Source of the DNA: Vibrio sp. ES.051
GTDB lineage: Bacteria; Pseudomonadota; Gammaproteobacteria; Enterobacterales; Vibrionaceae
Assembly: GCF_002563795.1 (NCBI RefSeq)
Contig: NZ_PDJL01000004.1
Location: forward strand, 682,001 to 746,000
Reading direction: 5' to 3'
Length of the DNA: 64,000 nt
The notes beneath the pieces were generated by a model. That model did no database searches, was not told the origin of the DNA, and saw only the letters and a list, made by a program, of their open reading frames with translations. Made by a program: the position numbers and the translations under genes. This document shows, in pieces, positions 16,377 to 25,678 of the stretch; the first letter of the stretch is position 1, and every line of letters starts with the position of its first letter.

Positions 16377-17396
16377 ATGAAGCTTTCAAGCCAGTTAGTG
16401 TTAAGTTCATTAGCTGTATTCGTATTGACTGCCTGTTCAGGTGGTGCCAATCAGCGTCGTCAAGCAAAAGACGACTTCGAGTATTTGAATTCCCAAAATT
16501 TGGGTGAGTGGAATGTCCCACAGGGGGCACAACCTCAGTTTTACCCAAATTATGATATCCCTCAGGGTGATTATGTCGGTGGCGTGGGTAAAGAAGTAGA
16601 TATTCGTCCACCACAACAGGTGCTAGAGCTTATTCCTGGTGCTCGTCTTGATCGTAATCGTGATGGGGAAGTGACACTTTGGTTACTCCGAAAAGACGAG
16701 TTGGATAAGGTTTGGCAAACGGTGCTGGGTATGGTTGAAACCAATCAAATTCCGGTTGAAAGCCAAACGGATTCGCGCATCGAAACAGGTTGGGTCACTT
16801 GGGACTCTCCAGATGAAGATTTAGAAGTTGGGAGTCGATATGAGATTGTGCGTACAGAAGCCAATGGTCGACATGGTTTTAAAGTAAACCTTATTGACTG
16901 GCGTGAAGGTAACCAAGTAAAAGAGGTCACGGCAACCAATCGTGAGCGTTACAATGCATTCATGACTAACTTGGTGACAGCTCGCTACGATCAAGACGTG
17001 CGTGAACAAGCACAACGTAACGCACAAGAGTTGGTGAAGCATATCCCAATTACCATGGGTAAAGACCGCAGTGGGCTTCCAGTTATCGTTGCTCGTGCAC
17101 AATACAATATGCTTTGGCAGCGTTTGCCAAACATCTTACCTAAGATGGGTTTTACTATTGAAGAGCGGAGTCAGTCTCAAGGTACGGTTACCGCAAAATA
17201 TGCATCTCCAGATGATGAGTTCTGGAATGAGATTGGTGTTAAACCGGTTGATTTAGACTCAGGTAAATATACATTCCTATTTGGTGATTTAGGTAACCGA
17301 ACTTCTATTAACATCACCGACTCTTCAGGTAAGCCAGTCGAGGAGGCGTTTCTAAAATCGCTAGCACCGGTTTTGGCCAGCGTTGTGAAGCAGTAG
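16377..17396 (+). CDS. bamC: Outer-membrane assembly lipoprotein BamC
   Basis: Lipoprotein subunit of the BAM complex that inserts beta-barrel proteins. The signal peptide ends in the lipobox LTAC with Cys20 as the lipidated residue. Then comes the unstructured N-terminal segment binding BamD (about 21-95) and two helix-grip domains (about 100-215 and 225-335). The 339 residues fit the family. TTTAGGAGT lies just upstream of the ATG. Downstream of dapA as in enterobacteria, and followed by a strong terminator. Confidence 0.94.
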   Translation: MKLSSQLVLSSLAVFVLTACSGGANQRRQAKDDFEYLNSQNLGEWNVPQGAQPQFYPNYDIPQGDYVGGVGKEVDIRPPQQVLELIPGARLDRNRDGEVTLWLLRKDELDKVWQTVLGMVETNQIPVESQTDSRIETGWVTWDSPDEDLEVGSRYEIVRTEANGRHGFKVNLIDWREGNQVKEVTATNRERYNAFMTNLVTARYDQDVREQAQRNAQELVKHIPITMGKDRSGLPVIVARAQYNMLWQRLPNILPKMGFTIEERSQSQGTVTAKYASPDDEFWNEIGVKPVDLDSGKYTFLFGDLGNRTSINITDSSGKPVEEAFLKSLAPVLASVVKQ

Positions 17397-17414
17397 TCAG
17401 AAGCGAAGAAATAG

Positions 17415-17441
17415 AAAAGGGACTCACGCGGTCCCTTTTTT
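17415..17441 (+). terminator. Terminator of dapA-bamC
   Basis: AAAAGGGAC-TCACGCG-GTCCCTTTTTT forms a 9-bp stem followed by six T residues, 18 bp past the bamC stop. Confidence 0.9.
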
Positions 17442-17490
17442 ATGCGGATTGATTTACTCTGAGATGGGCACTTGGTTAACGAGTCCCGTC

Positions 17491-17679
17491 TCAGTTTTTG
17501 TCATTGCTCTCATCACGTGCTTTATCAAGTTTATTCAGTTGGTCTAAGTCATTTTTTCGACTTTTATCCATCTGACCTAGCTTCATATTGGCCGTGTATT
17601 TTAGCGCTGCAATATTACCAATGACCACGCTCAGCACCACCGTGATGATAACCCAAGGGTTAGTAAGCAGTTCTAACAT
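17491..17679 (-). CDS. DUF2897 family small membrane protein
   Basis: A 62-residue protein with one N-terminal transmembrane segment (about 9-28, PWVIITVVLSVVIGNIAALK) and a charged Lys/Asp/Asn-rich cytoplasmic tail. It matches the small DUF2897 family found in Vibrio and relatives; function is unknown. Its start overlaps the stop of the M15 peptidase gene by 7 bp, so it is translationally coupled and last in the group yffB-dapE-M15-DUF2897. Confidence 0.75.
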   Translation of the reverse strand: MLELLTNPWVIITVVLSVVIGNIAALKYTANMKLGQMDKSRKNDLDQLNKLDKARDESNDKN

Positions 17680-18374
17680 AGCGCCTCCGGCGATGTAATA
17701 TTGTGAATAAATTTAGCAGTAACCGTCTCTAAATTATTCAATATGACGTCAATACCTGCAATGCTTTTGATCTGATTCTGCTGGATTAACTGATTTTTCA
17801 GTAGATCTGGCGTTAAATGTGTCAGGCATTGCTGTGATACCGCTTTATGGCTGATATGCCAAGGTTCAATTGCGACGCCCCCCAAATCTTGCTGGTAAGG
17901 GAAAAAGAAGCCGAAATCTTCAAGATGCGCTCGTAACCATTGATGAAAATCGTACTGATGGCCTTGCAAATACTCCCATGGCTCCAATTGAAGTTTAGTG
18001 TCTTGTGGCAATAAATTACGGGCATAAACATCAAAATCACACCCCCAATGATGACGACTTCCTCCAGGTAGGGCTGACCATCGGAGAATGGCCATCAGTT
18101 TCTCTTCGTCGTTTAAATCTGTCTTGTTTAACGGTTGAGAGTGAGAATCTTGAATGGGCAAATCGCCGGAAAACTTCCCGTTCCAAATGGCGCGTTGGCG
18201 TTCAAAATCTCGAAATCCACTGGCGATCTCCATTTTAAAGCCGGCACTTGAAGCCACTTCAATCATTCTGAGTAGGTCATCGGCCACATCTGGATGCATC
18301 AGAAAGGCCTTTTGACCAACCATGGTCGATTGAAGGTGAGTATCTGTCGTTCCGGTGAGTTGCTCTGGTGTCAT
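17673..18374 (-). CDS. M15-family D-alanyl-D-alanine carboxypeptidase
   Basis: A 233-residue zinc peptidase of the VanY/VanX type (family M15). SGFRDFERQRAIWNGKF is the substrate-binding segment, SRHHWGCDFDVYA supplies the His and Asp zinc ligands, and EPWHISH holds the catalytic Glu and last His ligand. No signal peptide is obvious, so it may act on peptides in the cytoplasm or be exported otherwise. The ATG at 18374 (MTPEQLTG) is chosen; the open frame extends 37 codons into the end of dapE without a matching family sequence. It lies 35 bp after dapE, linking it to cell-wall/DAP metabolism by context. Confidence 0.82.
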   Translation of the reverse strand: MTPEQLTGTTDTHLQSTMVGQKAFLMHPDVADDLLRMIEVASSAGFKMEIASGFRDFERQRAIWNGKFSGDLPIQDSHSQPLNKTDLNDEEKLMAILRWSALPGGSRHHWGCDFDVYARNLLPQDTKLQLEPWEYLQGHQYDFHQWLRAHLEDFGFFFPYQQDLGGVAIEPWHISHKAVSQQCLTHLTPDLLKNQLIQQNQIKSIAGIDVILNNLETVTAKFIHNITSPEALC

Positions 18375-18409
18375 GATGTTCTCAGTACTGGATGGCCTAT
18401 TTCGAGCGT

Positions 18410-19546
18410 TTATTTCGCCAGCAAATGTTTCAGTGTGTTTTGGTACATGCCAGTGAGTTTCTCTAGGTCGTCGACTTTCACACATTCGTTCACTTTATGG
18501 ATGGTGGCGTTAACTGGGCCTAGTTCGACGACTTGCCCCCCCATACGTGCAATAAAACGGCCATCAGAGGTGCCGCCAGTGGTCAGTAACGCTGGCTTAG
18601 TATCGTTAACATCTGCTACCGCAGCGACAACGGCATCGAGCAATGCCCCCGTGTCAGTTAAGAACGGTTCACCGTTGAAGGTCCAGCTTACTTCATAGTT
18701 CAGATCATACTTATTTAAGGTCTCTGTAACACGCTGAACGATTAAGTCGTTGCTTAGCTCGGTGCTAAAACGTAGGTTGAACTGCACGTTAAACTCACCA
18801 GGAATTACGTTAGATGCGCCTGTCCCAGCAGAGACATTCGGGATCTGAAAGCTGGTCGGTGGAAAGTAATCATTCCCTTGATCCCACTCGGTCGTTGCGA
18901 GTTCATGGATCGCCAGTAAAGAGGCGTGTACTGGGTTATTCGCGAGGTGAGGATAGGCCACGTGTCCTTGTGTCCCTTTTACCGTCAAGTCACCGGTAAT
19001 TGAACCACGACGTCCGTTTTTGACAACATCTCCCACCACGTCAGTACTTGAAGGTTCGCCGACGATGCACATGTCGATGTTCTCGCCACGCGCCATCAAC
19101 GTTTCTACAACGCGAACCGTACCGTTGATAAATGGACCTTCTTCATCCGAAGTAATTAAAAAACCAATAGAGCCTTTGTGGTCAGGGTTATCCGTAATAA
19201 AGCGCTCAACGGCGACAACCATTGCAGCTAACGAGCCTTTCATATCGGCTGCCCCACGACCGTAGAGGTAGCCATCCATAATGGTTGGTTCAAAGGGAGG
19301 GGTATCCCAATCTTCCAGCTTGCCTGCTGGTACAACATCGGTGTGACCGGCGAAAGCAAACAATGGCGCTTCTGTGCCCCGTCGTGCCCAGAAATTGGTT
19401 GTGTCTTCAAACACCATCACTTCAATATTAAAACCGAGTGCTTTTAAGCGCTCAATCATCAGGTTCTGGCAACCTGCATCCTCAGGGGTTACGGATTGTC
19501 TGCTGATCAGATCTTTAGCAAGTGCCAACACAGGACTGTCTGTCAT
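18410..19546 (-). CDS. dapE: Succinyl-diaminopimelate desuccinylase DapE
   Basis: Di-zinc M20 hydrolase that removes succinate from N-succinyl-LL-DAP in lysine and peptidoglycan synthesis. It has 378 residues. [22 protein letters not shown] holds the first metal ligand and the DxP region, GRGAADMKG the bridging Asp, SDEEGPF the catalytic Glu and metal Glu, and [12 protein letters not shown] is a conserved late motif. It follows the small ArsC-family reductase by 18 bp, the same pair (yffB-dapE) seen in E. coli. Confidence 0.97.
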   Translation of the reverse strand: MTDSPVLALAKDLISRQSVTPEDAGCQNLMIERLKALGFNIEVMVFEDTTNFWARRGTEAPLFAFAGHTDVVPAGKLEDWDTPPFEPTIMDGYLYGRGAADMKGSLAAMVVAVERFITDNPDHKGSIGFLITSDEEGPFINGTVRVVETLMARGENIDMCIVGEPSSTDVVGDVVKNGRRGSITGDLTVKGTQGHVAYPHLANNPVHASLLAIHELATTEWDQGNDYFPPTSFQIPNVSAGTGASNVIPGEFNVQFNLRFSTELSNDLIVQRVTETLNKYDLNYEVSWTFNGEPFLTDTGALLDAVVAAVADVNDTKPALLTTGGTSDGRFIARMGGQVVELGPVNATIHKVNECVKVDDLEKLTGMYQNTLKHLLAK

Positions 19547-19564
19547 CCTTGAATATTCCTTAAA

Positions 19565-19915
19565 TTATGAATTAAAAATAGTGGTGTATTGATCCGCTTT
19601 GAAACCGATATGCAGTTGATCATTCACTCTTAAAATTGGGCGCTTAACCATCGCAGGGTTTTCCACCAATAGAACGATGGCGTTTTCTTCATTGAGAGAG
19701 TCTTTTTGTTCTTGCGTCAGCTGTCGGTAGGTCGTGCCGCGTTTGTTGACCACCTGTTCCCAACCTAATGCGTGACAAAACTCTGTCACCATCGCGGTAT
19801 CAATGCCTTGTTTGCGGTAATCATGAAAATCATACGCGATACCTTCAGCGTCTAACCACTTTTTGGCTTTTTTAATCGTATCGCAGTTTGGAATACCGAA
19901 CATGGTAATCGACAT
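19565..19915 (-). CDS. ArsC-family reductase (YffB/Spx-like)
   Basis: A 116-residue thioredoxin-fold protein. FGIPNCDTIKKAKKWLDAEGIAYDFHDYRKQGID has the single-Cys signature of the YffB/Spx branch, not the NPRCSKS type seen in the other ArsC homologue in this window. It precedes dapE by 18 bp as yffB does in E. coli. The physiological substrate is unknown. It is probably the first gene of the four-gene minus-strand unit. Confidence 0.85.
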   Translation of the reverse strand: MSITMFGIPNCDTIKKAKKWLDAEGIAYDFHDYRKQGIDTAMVTEFCHALGWEQVVNKRGTTYRQLTQEQKDSLNEENAIVLLVENPAMVKRPILRVNDQLHIGFKADQYTTIFNS

Positions 19916-20245
19916 AGTGTTCCCTTTTTTCTTTATTCTGTTTACACGAGTAGAGTTGATTCGTGTATGAACGATTTGGAGTTGTTACCGCATCCTATCA
20001 AGAAGCAATCAAACTGACAAAATGCGGTAGAACATAATTTCTATAACCACTCTACTCTCTACCCACATAACATGAGGTTGTTTGGGGGAGAGGTATCGAT
20101 GTTACAACTCAAGAATTGGTTACATTAGACATAAAGTGAATAAAAAATTGTCTAAATCAAATAGAAAGGTCGAGTTATTGATCAAACGCAACATCTCGTT
20201 GGGCAAAAAAGAAATAATGAGTTAGCACAATTTTAGGAGGTGTCA
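19916..20245. other. Intergenic region before the HTH gene, with short leader frame
   Basis: A 330-bp divergent region. It carries a perfect 8-bp inverted repeat TACCGCAT (19986-19993) and ATGCGGTA (20022-20029). It also carries a 9-codon frame at 20099-20128 (peptide MLQLKNWLH) preceded by an unusually strong GGGGGAGAGG ribosome-binding site. Neither is assigned a function. A strong AGGAGG at 20233-20240 serves the downstream HTH gene. Confidence 0.4.
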
Positions 20246-20533
20246 ATGGAATTGAGTCCTGTTTTTGCAAGGCGACTATATTTGGCCTTGCTGGTGGAAA
20301 ACCTAGAAAGGCCGAATGTGCCGAAGTTGATCGAAAAAACGGGGTGGCCTCGTCGTACGATTCAAGATGTACTAAAGGCATTACCGGGGATTGGTATTGA
20401 ACTTATATTCGTTCAAGATGGTCGACGTCATAATGACGGCTATTATCAACTTTCAGATTGGGGGCCTTTTGATTGCCAATGGGTCCTAGAGCGGGAGAGA
20501 GATATCGCTAGCAGTCTTGGATTTCGTGCATAA
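20246..20533 (+). CDS. Small winged helix-turn-helix protein
   Basis: A 95-residue protein predicted to bind DNA. RPNVPKLIEKTGWPRRTIQDVLKALPGIGIELIFVQ reads as a helix-turn-helix (two helices around 27-50) followed by a wing-like segment GRRHNDGYYQL. The C-terminal part is rich in aromatic residues and charged. AGGAGG lies 6 nt upstream of the ATG at 20246, so I prefer it over the in-frame GTG at 20240. The target is unknown; the palindrome in the upstream gap is a candidate for autoregulation. A strong terminator follows. Confidence 0.65.
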   Translation: MELSPVFARRLYLALLVENLERPNVPKLIEKTGWPRRTIQDVLKALPGIGIELIFVQDGRRHNDGYYQLSDWGPFDCQWVLERERDIASSLGFRA

Positions 20534-20557
20534 GCCAGCAGTCGCTGGCTTTTTTTC
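20533..20557 (+). terminator. Terminator after the small HTH gene
   Basis: AGCCAGC-AGTC-GCTGGCTTTTTTT: 7-bp perfect stem, tetraloop, and seven or more T residues, beginning at the stop codon. Confidence 0.92.
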
Positions 20558-20571
20558 ATGCTCTTTGAGCT

Positions 20572-20904
20572 TTATTTACAATGATAAGCGGTTCCGAGCA
20601 CGCTAAATGAAGTAGTAAAGTCTTGAGGTGCAATCATGTCAATCGTATTGGCGCCTAACGCGGCTGCATTGTTTTTCAGATCAATCACAGCGCCTTGCAA
20701 CATGGCATCGTTAGTGAAGAAAAGATAGCTATACCAATGACCTTCACTGCCTGTCACTTCGCCTAAGTACTGGCAATTAGACGGGTTGAACTGTTCATCA
20801 AGGCGAAGTTCAACTTGCTGACTTTGATCATGAATTTTGACTGACGGCGTCGCGCAGCCAAATAGAGAGAACATCGCGCATCCAATAACAATAAGTCTTT
20901 GCAT
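20572..20904 (-). CDS. DUF4156 lipoprotein
   Basis: A 110-residue lipoprotein. MQRLIVIGCAMFSLFGC ends in the lipobox LFGC with Cys17 as the likely lipidated residue. The mature part contains LDEQFNPSNCQYLGEVTGSEGHWYSYLFFTNDAMLQGAVIDLKNNAAALGANTI, typical of DUF4156 proteins of unknown function. It begins one base after the stop of the DUF2956 gene, so the two form a tight operon. Confidence 0.78.
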   Translation of the reverse strand: MQRLIVIGCAMFSLFGCATPSVKIHDQSQQVELRLDEQFNPSNCQYLGEVTGSEGHWYSYLFFTNDAMLQGAVIDLKNNAAALGANTIDMIAPQDFTTSFSVLGTAYHCK

Positions 20905-20905
20905 G

Positions 20906-21262
20906 TTAATTCCCCATCAAAACATAAGCGGCGAATCCTACCCAGCTGATCACAAGCAAACCCCAAGGGAGCATGGAATATGGCGTAGACTTTGATTCCA
21001 AGGTTGCTGGCGTATTTTGTTCAATAGCTGGTTGATGTTGAATTTGTTTTTCTTTTTGTTGTTTCTTTTTTGCTTTGTCTGCTTGCCGGCTCCGCTCTTT
21101 TTGTTGTTTTTTGTACAGAGCAATGCCTTTCTCAATACCTTGTGCGATTAACTTCGTTTGTTCTTTTGTTTGGTTTGGCTTTTGAGTCGCTTTGGCTATT
21201 TTCATGGCTTCTGTTTGCGTTTCTTGGGAAGGCGTTGGGGCTGCTGTATTTTTTTGTTTCAT
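20906..21262 (-). CDS. DUF2956 family membrane-anchored protein
   Basis: A 118-residue protein, very rich in Lys and Gln from about 1 to 85 (KNTAAPTPSQETQTEAMKIA; later KKQQKERSRQADKAKKKQQKEK). A single C-terminal transmembrane segment (about 98-115, LLVISWVGFAAYVLMG) makes it likely tail-anchored. It matches DUF2956, a family without known function. First gene of a two-gene operon with the DUF4156 lipoprotein. Confidence 0.72.
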   Translation of the reverse strand: MKQKNTAAPTPSQETQTEAMKIAKATQKPNQTKEQTKLIAQGIEKGIALYKKQQKERSRQADKAKKKQQKEKQIQHQPAIEQNTPATLESKSTPYSMLPWGLLVISWVGFAAYVLMGN

Positions 21263-21408
21263 ATTTTTATTCGACGTCGCTGTAAACCAGATCTTAGTTT
21301 ACCTGCCAAAGGCGACGAAATGAACTGTAGTTCTCACCTTTACTCGCTTGCAACTCTGAAGTGATAGGTTAAGGTGACATTTTTTATCACATTTAAGAAG
21401 AAGAGATT

Positions 21409-21894
21409 GTGCGCTACTCATTTGACCAATATGACACCCATGGAATTTTAAAAGCGCCCATTTTTTTATGGTTAGGGTGGATGTTTCTTGCGCGTTCATG
21501 GGTTGTGTTTGCTATGGCAGGCGTCAGCCGTGACAGCGGGAGCAAGATATTAGCGATTGTGTATCCAGACTCAAATACCCTATATTTAGGCCTTGCAATG
21601 GGGGTACCAAGCCTATTGTTAATGTGGTTAATGGGGCTGCGCCATCCAGATAGAAACTGGGTGAACCAAGTGACCCGTTATGGTCGAGAAGTAACTTTGA
21701 TCTTATGCGCCATTCAACTCGCCCAGAGCGTGTATCATGTGTACTTGGAACATGGTGTTTTTAACTGGGCAAACGCTCTTACCATGACTTTATTAACTTG
21801 GTTTATGATTTATCTTCTAAACGGAAGATGGGTGAAAGACTGTTTTCATGTGCCACAATTGAAGCGCAGCAATGGACAGCCTTCGAAGAATTAA
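21409..21894 (+). CDS. DUF2919 membrane protein (YfeZ-like)
   Basis: A 161-residue integral membrane protein with four hydrophobic segments (about 17-38, 60-78, 98-118 and 122-142). It belongs to DUF2919, whose E. coli member is YfeZ. It begins at GTG 21409 with AAGAAGAAGAGA upstream. yfeX, encoding a DyP-type peroxidase, follows by 45 bp, and yfeZ and yfeX are also close together in E. coli. Function is unknown. Confidence 0.75.
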   Translation: MRYSFDQYDTHGILKAPIFLWLGWMFLARSWVVFAMAGVSRDSGSKILAIVYPDSNTLYLGLAMGVPSLLLMWLMGLRHPDRNWVNQVTRYGREVTLILCAIQLAQSVYHVYLEHGVFNWANALTMTLLTWFMIYLLNGRWVKDCFHVPQLKRSNGQPSKN

Positions 21895-21939
21895 AAACAA
21901 TAACCTCCCACACTGGGGCAAAGTATAGAGGAAACCTCA

Positions 21940-22842
21940 ATGCCACAAGCTCAAACGGCGATCGTGCCGGAAGCAGGGCCATTTGCACTGTACACTCAAT
22001 TTAAAGTGAACCAAAACCGTGAAAACGTGTTGGCAAAATTGAAAGCGCTGCCGAAACTGGTTGAAGAGTTAAATATCACTCAACCGGGCGCAGCACTGAC
22101 ACTTTCTATCGCATTCACAAAGTCGTTTTGGGAACACCTCAATGTAGACGTGCCAGAAGGGCTGATTGATTTCACTCAACTTGGGCAAGGTGACATCGTT
22201 GCCCCAGTGAGTGAAGTCGATGTTCTCATTCACTGTCACTCTACACGCCATGATTTGCACTTTTATGTACTACGTACATTCCTGGAAGCGACAGCGGGAG
22301 ATGTCACGCTCGTGGACGAAACGTATGGTTATCGCTACCTTGATGCGCGCGATATGACTGATTTCATTGACGGTACCGAAAACCCGAAAGGTGAGGCTCG
22401 CGCTGACGTGGCTTTGCTTAAAGAAGGGCCGTTCGCTAGTGGCAGCTACGTAATGGTTCAACGCTTTGAACATAACCTTGCGGCCTGGAACCGGTTGAAC
22501 GTAAAAGCGCAAGAGAAAGTGATTGGGCGTACTAAGCCAGACTCTATTGAGTTAGAAGATGTGCCAGCGGCGTCTCACGTTGGTCGTGTGGACATTAAAG
22601 AGCACGGCAAAGGTCTTAAAATTGTTCGTCACAGCTTACCTTACGGCACCGTTACAGGTCCACATGGTCTGTTGTTCATCTGTTACTGTAATACGCTGCA
22701 TAACATCAAAGTGATGTTAGAAAGCATGTATGGTGTAACGGATGGCAAAACAGACCAAATGCTGCGTTTCACAAAAGCGGTAACAGGGGCTTACTTCTTC
22801 GCGCCTTCGCAAGAAATGCTGGCTGAACTGGCAATTAGATAA
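21940..22842 (+). CDS. yfeX: DyP-type haem peroxidase YfeX
   Basis: Dye-decolourising peroxidase of 300 residues, a cytoplasmic haem protein that acts on porphyrinogens and has been linked to haem handling. The DyP signature is FIDGTENPKG (GxxDG type, with the catalytic Asp), and GRVDIKEHGKGLKIVRHSLPYG contains the proximal haem-ligand His region and the conserved Arg. The ferredoxin-like folds span the whole length. The ATG at 21940 has AGAGGAAACCTCA before it. A strong terminator closes the unit. Confidence 0.9.
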   Translation: MPQAQTAIVPEAGPFALYTQFKVNQNRENVLAKLKALPKLVEELNITQPGAALTLSIAFTKSFWEHLNVDVPEGLIDFTQLGQGDIVAPVSEVDVLIHCHSTRHDLHFYVLRTFLEATAGDVTLVDETYGYRYLDARDMTDFIDGTENPKGEARADVALLKEGPFASGSYVMVQRFEHNLAAWNRLNVKAQEKVIGRTKPDSIELEDVPAASHVGRVDIKEHGKGLKIVRHSLPYGTVTGPHGLLFICYCNTLHNIKVMLESMYGVTDGKTDQMLRFTKAVTGAYFFAPSQEMLAELAIR

Positions 22843-22863
22843 GTCTGCACAAATTATTCCTGT

Positions 22864-22887
22864 AGCCCTCCAAAAGGAGGGCTTTTT
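22864..22887 (+). terminator. Terminator of yfeX
   Basis: AGCCCTCC-AAAA-GGAGGGCTTTTT: 8-bp perfect stem with a four-base loop and a T-run. Confidence 0.93.
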
Positions 22888-22926
22888 GTTTTCAGTTCAT
22901 TTGCCATTACTTTTTCAAAGAAACTA

Positions 22927-22954
22927 CTAAACCTTTGTGCTACTTGGTCGATAA
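22927..22954 (+). promoter_or_regulatory. Sigma-28 (FliA) promoter of flaF
   Basis: CTAAAC (22927-22932), 14-nt spacer, GTCGATAA (22947-22954). This matches the flagellar sigma-28 pattern (CTAAAG-N14-GCCGATAA) at 5 of 6 and 7 of 8 positions. It lies about 38 bp upstream of the flaF start. Confidence 0.8.
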
Positions 22955-22991
22955 GTATCCAAAGCCCTAGATAACTTGGAGTCAGCTTCTC

Positions 22992-24125
22992 GTGGCGATC
23001 ACTGTTAATACCAATGTTGCAGCACTTGTCGCACAACGTCATTTGACCAGTGCGACGGAGATGCTGAATCAATCCATGGAGCGTTTGTCTTCAGGGAAGC
23101 GTATTAACAGCGCAAAAGATGATGCTGCGGGTCTGCAAGTCTCCAATCGCTTACAATCGCAAATGCGAGGTTTGGATGTTGCTGTGCGTAACGCTAATGA
23201 CGGTATCTCCATCATGCAGACTGCTGAAGGCGCGATGAAGGAAGTGACTAACATCATGCAACGCATGCGTGATTTGTCACTTCAATCCGCCAATGGTTCC
23301 AACAGCAAAGCGGAACGTACTGCGCTACAAGAAGAAGTCACCGCGCTAAACGATGAGTTAAATCGTATTGCGGAAACAACTTCGTTTGGTGGACGTAAAT
23401 TGCTTAACGGCAGTTTTGGTAAATCAGCATTTCAGGTTGGCGCGGCTTCTGGTGAGGCGGTGCAAGTGGAGTTGAAATCGATGCGCAGCGATGGCATCGA
23501 AATGGGCGGCTTTAGTTATCTCGCGAAAGGGCGTGCGAGTTCCGATTGGCAAGTTAAAAACGGTGCTAATGAACTGAAAATGTCTTTCACTAACCGCTTT
23601 GGCGAAAGGGATGAGATCGAAATCAATGCCAAAGAGGGGGACGATATTGAAGAGCTTGCTACTTACATTAATGGTCAAACTGATAAAGTCACCGCGTCTG
23701 TCAATGAAAAAGGGCAATTGCAGATCTTTATGGCGGGTGAAGAAACGGCTGGGGCGATGTCGTTCTCTGGCAATCTTGCCGATGAGCTTGGTCTAGAGTT
23801 AAAAGGCTACGATGCCGTCGACAACATCGATATTACTTCTGCGGGAGGCGCGCAACAGGCGGTTGCTGTTTTAGATACTGCCATGAAGTATGTGGACAGC
23901 CATCGTGCAGAGCTCGGTGCTTACCAAAATCGCTTTAATCACACCATCAACAATCTGGATAATATCCACGAAAACTTGGCGGCCTCCAACAGCCGCATTC
24001 AAGATACCGACTACGCCAAAGAAACCACGCAAATGGTGAAGCAGCAGATCTTGCAACAGGTCAGTACCTCCATTTTAGCTCAAGCGAAGCAAGCGCCAAA
24101 CCTCGCGTTAACCTTGCTTGGCTAA
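22992..24125 (+). CDS. flaF: Polar flagellin FlaF
   Basis: Flagellin subunit of the polar filament, 377 residues. The D0/D1 N-terminal region [23 protein letters not shown] and [17 protein letters not shown], and the C-terminal [17 protein letters not shown] region, are the conserved polymerisation parts; residues about 170-290 are the variable surface region. It starts at GTG 22992 with GGAG 10 nt upstream. It is the most divergent of the three tandem flagellins (Thr4, Ala10, and a different central region). Named from its place first in flaF-flaB-flaA, as in V. parahaemolyticus. Confidence 0.88.
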   Translation: MAITVNTNVAALVAQRHLTSATEMLNQSMERLSSGKRINSAKDDAAGLQVSNRLQSQMRGLDVAVRNANDGISIMQTAEGAMKEVTNIMQRMRDLSLQSANGSNSKAERTALQEEVTALNDELNRIAETTSFGGRKLLNGSFGKSAFQVGAASGEAVQVELKSMRSDGIEMGGFSYLAKGRASSDWQVKNGANELKMSFTNRFGERDEIEINAKEGDDIEELATYINGQTDKVTASVNEKGQLQIFMAGEETAGAMSFSGNLADELGLELKGYDAVDNIDITSAGGAQQAVAVLDTAMKYVDSHRAELGAYQNRFNHTINNLDNIHENLAASNSRIQDTDYAKETTQMVKQQILQQVSTSILAQAKQAPNLALTLLG

Positions 24126-24170
24126 CGACTGGCTTTTCGTCATTTCAACGCAAAACCTGATTTTATCGAC

Positions 24171-24186
24171 AGCTTAAGAATAAGCT
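24171..24186 (+). terminator. Weak hairpin after flaF
   Basis: AGCTTA-AGAA-TAAGCT followed by TTAG; a 6-bp stem with no real T-run. It may act as an mRNA 3' stabiliser more than a terminator. Confidence 0.3.
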
Positions 24187-24268
24187 TTAGTGAAAAATGA
24201 AAGTTTCTTGCTTTTTTCTCTGCATGGTCACGATAACCCCACCAAACGAATTGTTTACAGAAAAAAAG

Positions 24269-24296
24269 CTAAAGAAATCGGCTTGGGCGTCGTTAA
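24269..24296 (+). promoter_or_regulatory. Sigma-28 (FliA) promoter of flaB
   Basis: CTAAAG (24269-24274), a perfect -35, a 14-nt spacer, and GTCGTTAA (24289-24296) as -10. Located about 83 bp upstream of the flaB ATG. Confidence 0.85.
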
Positions 24297-24378
24297 TAAA
24301 AGGTAACTTTGAGAGAACTACTTGGTTTTCCGAGACGTCGGAAACCGCATTACCGGAAAATCAATTGGAGAAATTATC

Positions 24379-25512
24379 ATGGCAGTGAATGTAAACACAA
24401 ACGTATCAGCAATGACCGCTCAGCGTTACCTCAACAACGCAAACTCAGCGCAACAAACGTCAATGGAACGTTTGTCTTCGGGTTCTAGAATCAACAGCGC
24501 AAAAGATGACGCTGCGGGCCTGCAAATCTCAAACCGTTTGAATGCACAAAGCCGTGGCCTGGATGTGGCTGTTCGTAACGCGAACGACGGTATCTCAATG
24601 GCACAAACGGCGGAAGGTGCCATGAACGAGACCACCAACATCCTGCAACGTATGCGTGACTTGTCTCTACAATCGGCAAATGGCTCTAACTCAAAATCAG
24701 ATCGTGTGGCGATTCAAGAAGAAGTAACCGCACTGAACGATGAACTCAACCGTATTGCAGAAACCACATCGTTTGGTGGTAACAAGCTGTTAAATGGTAC
24801 CTTTACAACCAAGTCGTTCCAGATTGGTGCCGACTCTGGTGAAGCCGTGACACTTACGTTGAATAACATGCGTTCAGACAACGTGAGTATGGGTGGCTCT
24901 AGCTATAAAGCGACAACGGCAAAAGATCCGGACTGGGGAGTATCAGGCACTGCAAATGATATCGCCATCGAACTGACTGACACGAACGGTGAAGCCCATA
25001 CCATCAATATCGCGGCGAAAGAAGGCGATGACATTGAAGAATTGGCAACCTACATCAATGGTCAAACCGATTTGGTAAAAGCGTCAGTGGATGAAGAAGG
25101 CGCGCTGCAAATTTTTGCAGGTACGAATAAAGTGGATGGCGACGTCACATTCAGCGGTGGCCTTGCTGATGAGCTAAACATGGGCGCGGCCAAGGCGGTC
25201 ACGGTTGATAATATCGACGTTACCTCTGTTGGTGGCGCACAAGAATCGGTAGCGGTGATTGATTCGGCGCTAAACAACGTTGACAGCCATCGTGCAGAAT
25301 TGGGTGCCTTCCAAAACCGTTTCGACCATGCGATCAGCAACTTGGACAACATTAACGAAAACGTGAATGCGTCGAAGAGCCGTATCAAAGATACTGACTT
25401 TGCGAAAGAAACCACCGCAATGACCAAGTCACAAATTCTATCGCAAGCGTCAAGCTCTATTCTGGCGCAAGCGAAACAAGCGCCAAACTCAGCGCTAAGT
25501 CTGCTAGGTTAA
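24379..25512 (+). CDS. flaB: Polar flagellin FlaB
   Basis: Filament subunit of 377 residues, starting [18 protein letters not shown]. The ATG at 24379 has TTGGAG 9 nt upstream; the frame is open 19 codons earlier but the flagellin N-terminus fixes the start. The D0/D1 ends are nearly identical to FlaA, including [15 protein letters not shown] and the block from [16 protein letters not shown] to [10 protein letters not shown]. The central region (about 170-260) shares [20 protein letters not shown] with both neighbours. A rho-independent terminator follows. Confidence 0.92.
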   Translation: MAVNVNTNVSAMTAQRYLNNANSAQQTSMERLSSGSRINSAKDDAAGLQISNRLNAQSRGLDVAVRNANDGISMAQTAEGAMNETTNILQRMRDLSLQSANGSNSKSDRVAIQEEVTALNDELNRIAETTSFGGNKLLNGTFTTKSFQIGADSGEAVTLTLNNMRSDNVSMGGSSYKATTAKDPDWGVSGTANDIAIELTDTNGEAHTINIAAKEGDDIEELATYINGQTDLVKASVDEEGALQIFAGTNKVDGDVTFSGGLADELNMGAAKAVTVDNIDVTSVGGAQESVAVIDSALNNVDSHRAELGAFQNRFDHAISNLDNINENVNASKSRIKDTDFAKETTAMTKSQILSQASSSILAQAKQAPNSALSLLG

Positions 25513-25557
25513 TTCCAAACCTAAAGCGAGCACTTGATTGGCTCGTGATGAGCAAGT

Positions 25558-25582
25558 AAACCCAGCTTCGGCTGGGTTTTTT
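25558..25582 (+). terminator. Terminator of flaB
   Basis: AAACCCAGC-TTCG-GCTGGGTTTTTTT: stable UUCG tetraloop hairpin with a T-run, about 45 bp after the flaB stop. Confidence 0.93.
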
Positions 25583-25678
25583 TATGTTTAAACAGGTAAG
25601 CACTTTTACCTGCAACACCAGAGTTCCATCACACTTCAGTAAGTTAAAGAAAATAATCGCAAAAATTTTAAAATACTC

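Noticed and set aside
21371..21392. CRP-like site GGTGACATTTTTTATCACA before the DUF2919 gene
   Set aside because: The two half-sites are 9 nt apart instead of the 6 required by CRP.
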